NCBI RefSeq assembly: GCF_900113015.1
Contig: NZ_FONV01000003.1
Span: 124,001 to 188,000 of the forward strand
DNA from: Actinoplanes philippinensis
Lineage (GTDB): Bacteria; Actinomycetota; Actinomycetes; Mycobacteriales; Micromonosporaceae
Length of the DNA: 64,000 bases
Direction of reading: 5' to 3'
The translations under genes and the position numbers were made by a program. Each line of letters opens with the position of its first letter. The first letter of the stretch is position 1. Shown piece by piece: positions 59,832 to 64,000 of the stretch. The notes below the pieces were generated by a model that was not told the origin of the DNA, searched no databases, and saw only the letters and a list, made by a program, of their open reading frames with translations.

Positions 59832-62462
59832 TCAGGAGGGTGAGGCGTCGCGGGACTGCTCGATCAGGGCCTCCACGTGCTCGGCCGGCATCGGCCGGCC
59901 CAGCAGGTCGCCCTGACCGAGACGGCAGCCGGTGGCGTAGACGGTCTCCAGGTCGTCGTCGGTGGACAGACCGTCGGCGATCACGTCCAGCCCGAGCCGG
60001 CGGCCCAGCATCACCGCCACGTCCATGACGGCCGCGGCCGGGGCGTCCTCCGGCCGGGTGAACACCGCCCGGTCCACCTTCAGCACGTCGACCGGGAGGA
60101 CCCGTAGCCGGCTCAGCGAGGTGGGCCCGGCGCCGAAGTGGCCCACCGCGGTACGCACGTCGCTGCGCCGCAGCCGCCGCAGATGGTCGGCGAGCCGTTC
60201 ACCGGCTTCCGGCCCGTGGTGCAGGTCGTCCTCGCTGATCTCCACGACCAGCGACGACCGGGGCAGCCGATGCGCCTCCAGAGCCTCGTCGAGCCCGGAG
60301 TGGAACAGCTCGTCCCCGAGCTCCGCGGGCCGTACGCCGAACGAGAACCAGAGCGGACGGTACCGCTGCCGCCACGCCGCGATCTGACGGCACGTGCGGC
60401 GCAGCGCCCACCGGCGCAGGTCGCCGAGCACGCCGAGGTCCTCGGCCAGCGCCAGCAGCTCGTCGGAGGGCAGCCGGCCCAGCACCGGATGCCGCCAGCT
60501 GAGCACCGCCTCGACACCGACCGGGTGCCGGCCGGAGAGTTCGAAGACCGGCTGGAAGAGCAGCTCCACCTCGTTGCGGTCGACGGCGGTCGGCAGATCC
60601 TGTTCGAGGGTCGACCGGCGCACCAGCCGTTCCTCGATCACCTCGTCGTACCACTCGACGCCACCGGGCGGCTGGGACCGGGCCACGCGCAGGCCCAGTT
60701 CGGCGCGGCGCAGCACCTCGTCGATGTCGGCGTCCGGGCACACGTCGGCGAGCCCGGCCCAGACCTGCAGGTGTGCGCTCGCGCCGTCCAGCTCGTACGC
60801 CGCGGTCAGCACCGTGACCAGCTGGTTGGCGAGCAGATGCGCCCGGATCGCGCCGTTGCGGGTGAGCACCGCGAGCCGAGCGTCACCGACCCGGGCGGCG
60901 ACGTCGGTGTCACCGATCCGGGTACGGACCCGGCGGGCCGCCTCGACCAGGACCGCCTCCGAGCGTTCCGGGCCGTGCACGTCGGTGATCGCGGTGAGAC
61001 CGCTGAGCTCCAGCAGGACGAGGGCACCGCCGTCGCCCTCGGGTGGCCCGGCCCGCCGCAGCCCGCGGGTGGTGGCCAGGCCGGTCAGCGGGTCCAGGTG
61101 CGACGCCTGCTGCAGCGCCTCCTCGAGCTCGCGCCGGTCGGTGACGTCGCGGATGTGCAGCACGAGGCTGCGGCCGGGCATCGCCGGGTCGGCGCCGCCG
61201 GCGGTCCACTCGGTGTCGCGCCAGCGGCCGAAGCCGTCGCGGAACCGCGCCGAGATCGAGCGCGCGTCGGCGAGGTCGGTCCGGTCCTGGTGGAGCCGTT
61301 CGGTGAGGAACGCGCCGACCGGGCCGGCCTGCTCGGCGAGCAGGTGCGAGGTGATCGGGCGGCCGAGCACGTCCTGGTCGGAGAGGCCGAAGAGCCGGGC
61401 CGCGGCCGGGGACTGCCAGCAGACGGCCAGGCCGGTGTCGAGGACCATGGCCACGTCGGACGAGCCGAACATCAGGCTGCGCAGCCGGTTGCCGTGGTGG
61501 GTCAGCAGGTCGGCGTGCCGCCGCAGGGCGATGGCCGAGACGAACTCGCGGGCGGCCACCGCCAGCAGGGCGATCGCCCCCAGGACGATCGCGGTGGAGT
61601 CGATGTCGCCGCCGTGCACGAGGCGGGCCACGACGGCCACGGCCGAACCCAGGACCGGCAGGGCGAACAGCGGGAACCCGGCCGCCGGCTCGCTTCCGGC
61701 GGGGACCGGCGGGCCGGAGTCGGGCTGCACCCGGACGCTGCCCCACCACATCGTCCAGGCCGCGAGGTTGACCGCGACGCCCGCCGCCATCGCGGCGAGC
61801 GGCGAGTCGCCGTTGGCGGGATTGGCCACCGCGATGATCAACGCGGTGTGGCAGATCAGAGCCAGGGCGACGCCGGGTCCGGTCCAGCGCAGGGCGGCCC
61901 GGTGACGGACCGCGTGGACTCCGGCGGCCGCGGCGATCGCCGTCGAGGTCGCCCCGAGGAAGACGGCGAGCGGGGTGGGTCCGGGCGGGAAGCCGTCACT
62001 CAACATCAGCAGCCAGCACGGCAGGATGAGGCACGCGGACACGCCGATGGCGTCCAGCCAGACACGCAGCCGGCCGATGGGGTCGCGATGCTGATGCGGG
62101 CGCAGCAGCGCGGGCAGCATCACCAGGACGACGAGCACGAGGACGACCAGGCAGAACCGCGCGGCGACGGGGACTCCCGCGTCGGTGGTGGCGTGCGGCG
62201 CGACGGTCGCGATGATCGCCCCGGCCAGCCAGGAGGCGCCGATGAGGAGCAGTCCGGCGCCGAGGGCCACGGCCCGGAAACGTGGACCGGCGGCGGTGCC
62301 CCGGCCTCCCGCGCGCACCATCATCGCGCCCGGGATCAGCACACCCGCGGCAAGCAACGGACCGGCCACGAGCAGCGGCAGCAGCAGTACCGCGACCGGC
62401 AGCGCGCAGACCGCGACGAGGACGGCGAACCCGGGCGCACGCACCGCCCGCAGGGCATTCAT
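59832..62462 (-). CDS. Membrane GGDEF/EAL-type protein with degenerate active sites
   Basis: An 876-residue membrane protein. About nine or ten helices occupy residues 8-290. A PAS-type domain follows (MVLDTGLAVCWQSPAAARLFGL, SARFRDGFGRWRDTEW). The GGDEF-type domain from about 440 has VGDARLAV in place of GGDEF, so no cyclase activity is expected. In the EAL-type domain, from about 600, the opening is EAVLSW in place of the EAL triplet; the metal-binding DDFG reads GHFGAG, and the late AEG(V/I)E reads ADGLS. The chain is thus probably a catalytically dead sensor or effector. ATG at 62462 has AGGA 9 bases upstream. Confidence 0.9.
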   Translation of the reverse strand: MNALRAVRAPGFAVLVAVCALPVAVLLLPLLVAGPLLAAGVLIPGAMMVRAGGRGTAAGPRFRAVALGAGLLLIGASWLAGAIIATVAPHATTDAGVPVAARFCLVVLVLVVLVMLPALLRPHQHRDPIGRLRVWLDAIGVSACLILPCWLLMLSDGFPPGPTPLAVFLGATSTAIAAAAGVHAVRHRAALRWTGPGVALALICHTALIIAVANPANGDSPLAAMAAGVAVNLAAWTMWWGSVRVQPDSGPPVPAGSEPAAGFPLFALPVLGSAVAVVARLVHGGDIDSTAIVLGAIALLAVAAREFVSAIALRRHADLLTHHGNRLRSLMFGSSDVAMVLDTGLAVCWQSPAAARLFGLSDQDVLGRPITSHLLAEQAGPVGAFLTERLHQDRTDLADARSISARFRDGFGRWRDTEWTAGGADPAMPGRSLVLHIRDVTDRRELEEALQQASHLDPLTGLATTRGLRRAGPPEGDGGALVLLELSGLTAITDVHGPERSEAVLVEAARRVRTRIGDTDVAARVGDARLAVLTRNGAIRAHLLANQLVTVLTAAYELDGASAHLQVWAGLADVCPDADIDEVLRRAELGLRVARSQPPGGVEWYDEVIEERLVRRSTLEQDLPTAVDRNEVELLFQPVFELSGRHPVGVEAVLSWRHPVLGRLPSDELLALAEDLGVLGDLRRWALRRTCRQIAAWRQRYRPLWFSFGVRPAELGDELFHSGLDEALEAHRLPRSSLVVEISEDDLHHGPEAGERLADHLRRLRRSDVRTAVGHFGAGPTSLSRLRVLPVDVLKVDRAVFTRPEDAPAAAVMDVAVMLGRRLGLDVIADGLSTDDDLETVYATGCRLGQGDLLGRPMPAEHVEALIEQSRDASPS

Positions 62463-62641
62463 GGCGCACATCCTACGGATCCGAACCCGATCTATTAACC
62501 GCCCGTGACCGATCGATGACTCCATCGACCGATTCGCTCTCCGCGAATTGCCGGGAGCAGACAGTTAAGAACCTGCCCTGGGCGGCCGATTCTCGGTGCT
62601 GGGACCGGATCGGTCCGACCTCACGACCACGGGGAGAATCG

Positions 62642-63736
62642 GTGCTGGCACGACGGTGGGTGGCATGTACGGCTGTGGCGGCGGTGCTGATCACCACGAG
62701 CGGCTGTGACGACGGCGCCGAGCCGGCCGCGGCCCCGGCCACGGAACGGGGCACGGTCGGCCTGGCCCTGCCGACGACGACCTCGGAGCGCTGGATCGCC
62801 GACGGCGAGAACATGGTGCGCCAGTTCGAGCTGCTGGGCTACCGGACCGAGATGCAGTACGGCGAGGACGACGTGCAGAAGCAGATCGACCAGATCGAGC
62901 AGATGGTCGACCACAAGGTGCGCGCGCTCGTCATCGGCGCGATCGACGGAACCGCGCTCAAGGGTGTGCTGGCCAAGGCGGCCGCCGCGGACATCCCGGT
63001 GATCGCCTACGACCGGCTGATCCGCGACAGCGGCGACGTCGACTACTACGCCACCTTCGACAACTTCAAGGTGGGCGTCCAGCAGGCCGGGGCGATCGTG
63101 GACGCGCTGAAGCTCAGGAGCGGCGGTGGCTCGTACAACCTGGAGCTCTTCGCCGGCTCTCCGGACGACAACAACGCCACGTTCTTCTTCAACGGGGCGA
63201 TGAGCGTGCTGAAGCCGTACATCTCCTCGGGTCGCCTGAAGGTTCGCAGCGGCGAGACCGGGTTCGAGCAGGTGGCCACGATGCGGTGGGACGGCGCCGT
63301 GGCGCAGAAGCGGATGGAGCGCCTGCTGAGCGGCACCTACGGGTCGGCCCGGGTGGACGCCGTCCTGTCGCCCTACGACGGCCTCAGCCGCGGCATCCTG
63401 ACCGCGCTGGAAAACGCCGGGTACGGGTCGAAGAGCAAGCGGCTGCCGGTGATCACCGGTCAGGACGCCGAACTCGACTCGGTGAAGCTGATCTCCGCCG
63501 GCAAGCAGACCGAGACCGTCTACAAGGACACCCGTGAGCTGGCCAAGGTCGCGGTGCAGATGACCAACGCGCTGCTGGTCGACGAGAAGCCGATGGTCAA
63601 CGACACCGAGCAGTACCACAACGGTGTCGAGGTCGTGCCGACCTTCCTGCTGCAGCCGGTGAACGTGGACCGGTCCAACCTCGAACGCGTCCTCGTCGAC
63701 GGTGGTTACTACACCGCCGCCCAGGTCGCCTCCTGA
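62642..63736 (+). CDS. ChvE-like sugar-binding lipoprotein
   Basis: A 364-residue binding protein. The start is GTG with GGGGAG upstream. A lipobox LITTSGCDD near residues 17-25 marks lipidation. The mature type I fold carries VGLALPTTTSERWIADGENM near 42, ALVIGAIDGTALKGVLAKA near 98 and PVIAYDRLIRDSGDVDYYATF near 121 (given here in full length terms only by its core DRLIRDSGDVDYYATF), typical of the xylose/multiple-sugar ChvE group. No permease or ATPase follows; a chemoreceptor gene does, 29 bases on. It may thus act as a sensor rather than a transport protein. Confidence 0.88.
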   Translation: MLARRWVACTAVAAVLITTSGCDDGAEPAAAPATERGTVGLALPTTTSERWIADGENMVRQFELLGYRTEMQYGEDDVQKQIDQIEQMVDHKVRALVIGAIDGTALKGVLAKAAAADIPVIAYDRLIRDSGDVDYYATFDNFKVGVQQAGAIVDALKLRSGGGSYNLELFAGSPDDNNATFFFNGAMSVLKPYISSGRLKVRSGETGFEQVATMRWDGAVAQKRMERLLSGTYGSARVDAVLSPYDGLSRGILTALENAGYGSKSKRLPVITGQDAELDSVKLISAGKQTETVYKDTRELAKVAVQMTNALLVDEKPMVNDTEQYHNGVEVVPTFLLQPVNVDRSNLERVLVDGGYYTAAQVAS

Positions 63737-63765
63737 CGCCCGGCCGAGACGAAGAGGACCCCGAC

Positions 63766-64000
63766 ATGTCCTACCGCACCATGCTCAGCGACGCCTCGGT
63801 CAGCACCAAACTGACCGCCCTGGTCGCCTCCGGCCTGCTCGCCGTCGGCACCTGTGTCGGCGTGACGCTCTACAACAACCGGCTCGCCGACCGTACCGCC
63901 GACGAACTTGCCGTCCTGAACCTGGCCAGCGCCAAGGTGCTCCGGCTGGACCAGACGGCCAGCGCCCTCAAGGTGGACGGCCTGCAGTCGATCACCCGGG
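63766..64000 (+). CDS. Start of a membrane chemoreceptor-type protein (truncated by the window)
   Basis: An open frame from the ATG at 63766 to the window edge, 78 codons. AGAGG lies upstream. The product has a short cytoplasmic N-terminus (MSYRTMLSDASVSTKLTA), one membrane helix at about residues 17-35 (ALVASGLLAVGTCVGVTLY) and the start of a helical extracellular part (ADELAVLNLASAKVLRLDQ). This matches the beginning of a 4HB-type methyl-accepting chemotaxis protein. The coding frame is certain; the family is inferred from layout and from the sugar-binding neighbour. Confidence 0.6.
   Translation, partial: MSYRTMLSDASVSTKLTALVASGLLAVGTCVGVTLYNNRLADRTADELAVLNLASAKVLRLDQTASALKVDGLQSITR

Overview
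The window is about 64 kb of very GC-rich, gene-dense actinobacterial chromosome. The base composition, the frequent GTG/TTG starts, the many secreted hydrolases with actinobacterial signal peptides, the chemotaxis receptors and the SWIM/DUF6493 pair together suggest a motile Micromonosporaceae member such as Actinoplanes. That placement is inference. I see no rRNA, tRNA, transposase, phage module or CRISPR array.

Layout. 0.1-1.8 kb: pgi. 2.0-6.3 kb: a SWIM zinc-finger gene and a DUF6493-type gene joined by two tandem 77-bp units, each a 26-codon mini-ORF with ATGA-coupled start and stop. 6.4-24.9 kb: secreted and signalling genes (lipase, SIMPL protein, two Ser/Thr kinases, DUF1996 protein, FHA protein, I36-like inhibitor, exonuclease, acyltransferase, GH26-like hydrolase, M19 dipeptidase, trypsin-like protease, chemoreceptor, GH5 hydrolase). 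24.9-33.2 kb: small regulators and housekeeping genes (DksA-type, AraC, VOC, HxlR/NmrA divergent pair, GNAT, DivIVA-like, PAP2, SDR/XRE), including a 47-bp tandem array that repeats the 3' end of the hxlR-type gene as six 12-codon minigenes. 33.4-44.5 kb: sugar ABC transporter with a Gfo/Idh/MocA oxidoreductase, sterol-desaturase-like enzyme, secreted sugar dehydrogenase, two TIM-barrel isomerases, and a ThuA-DUF1080-ricin protein. 44.5-52.4 kb: a tightly overlapping ebo-type operon (inositol-3-phosphate synthase, EboC UbiA protein, TIM-barrel isomerase, EboA, EboB TatD protein, EboE, EboF-like phosphatase, polyprenyl diphosphate synthase). 52.6-58.8 kb: a second sugar ABC system with Gfo/Idh/MocA enzyme and ROK regulator. 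59-64 kb: HAD phosphatase, a large membrane GGDEF/EAL protein with degenerate motifs, a ChvE-like sugar-binding lipoprotein and the start of a chemoreceptor.

How they work together. From 33 to 59 kb almost everything is on the minus strand. The repeated set of two Gfo/Idh/MocA oxidoreductases, three xylose-isomerase-like TIM barrels plus EboE, a DUF1080 domain and two sugar importers suggests uptake and oxidative (3-keto type) processing of glycosides or cyclitols. Embedded in it, the ebo-type operon has what is needed to make a prenylated cyclitol: a sugar-phosphate cyclase, a polyprenyl diphosphate synthase and a UbiA prenyltransferase. This is the most attractive candidate for an undescribed system. 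A second theme is recent tandem-repeat expansion at gene ends, with units of 8-77 bp at nine or more places, several of which carry start, stop and ribosome-binding signals within the repeat.
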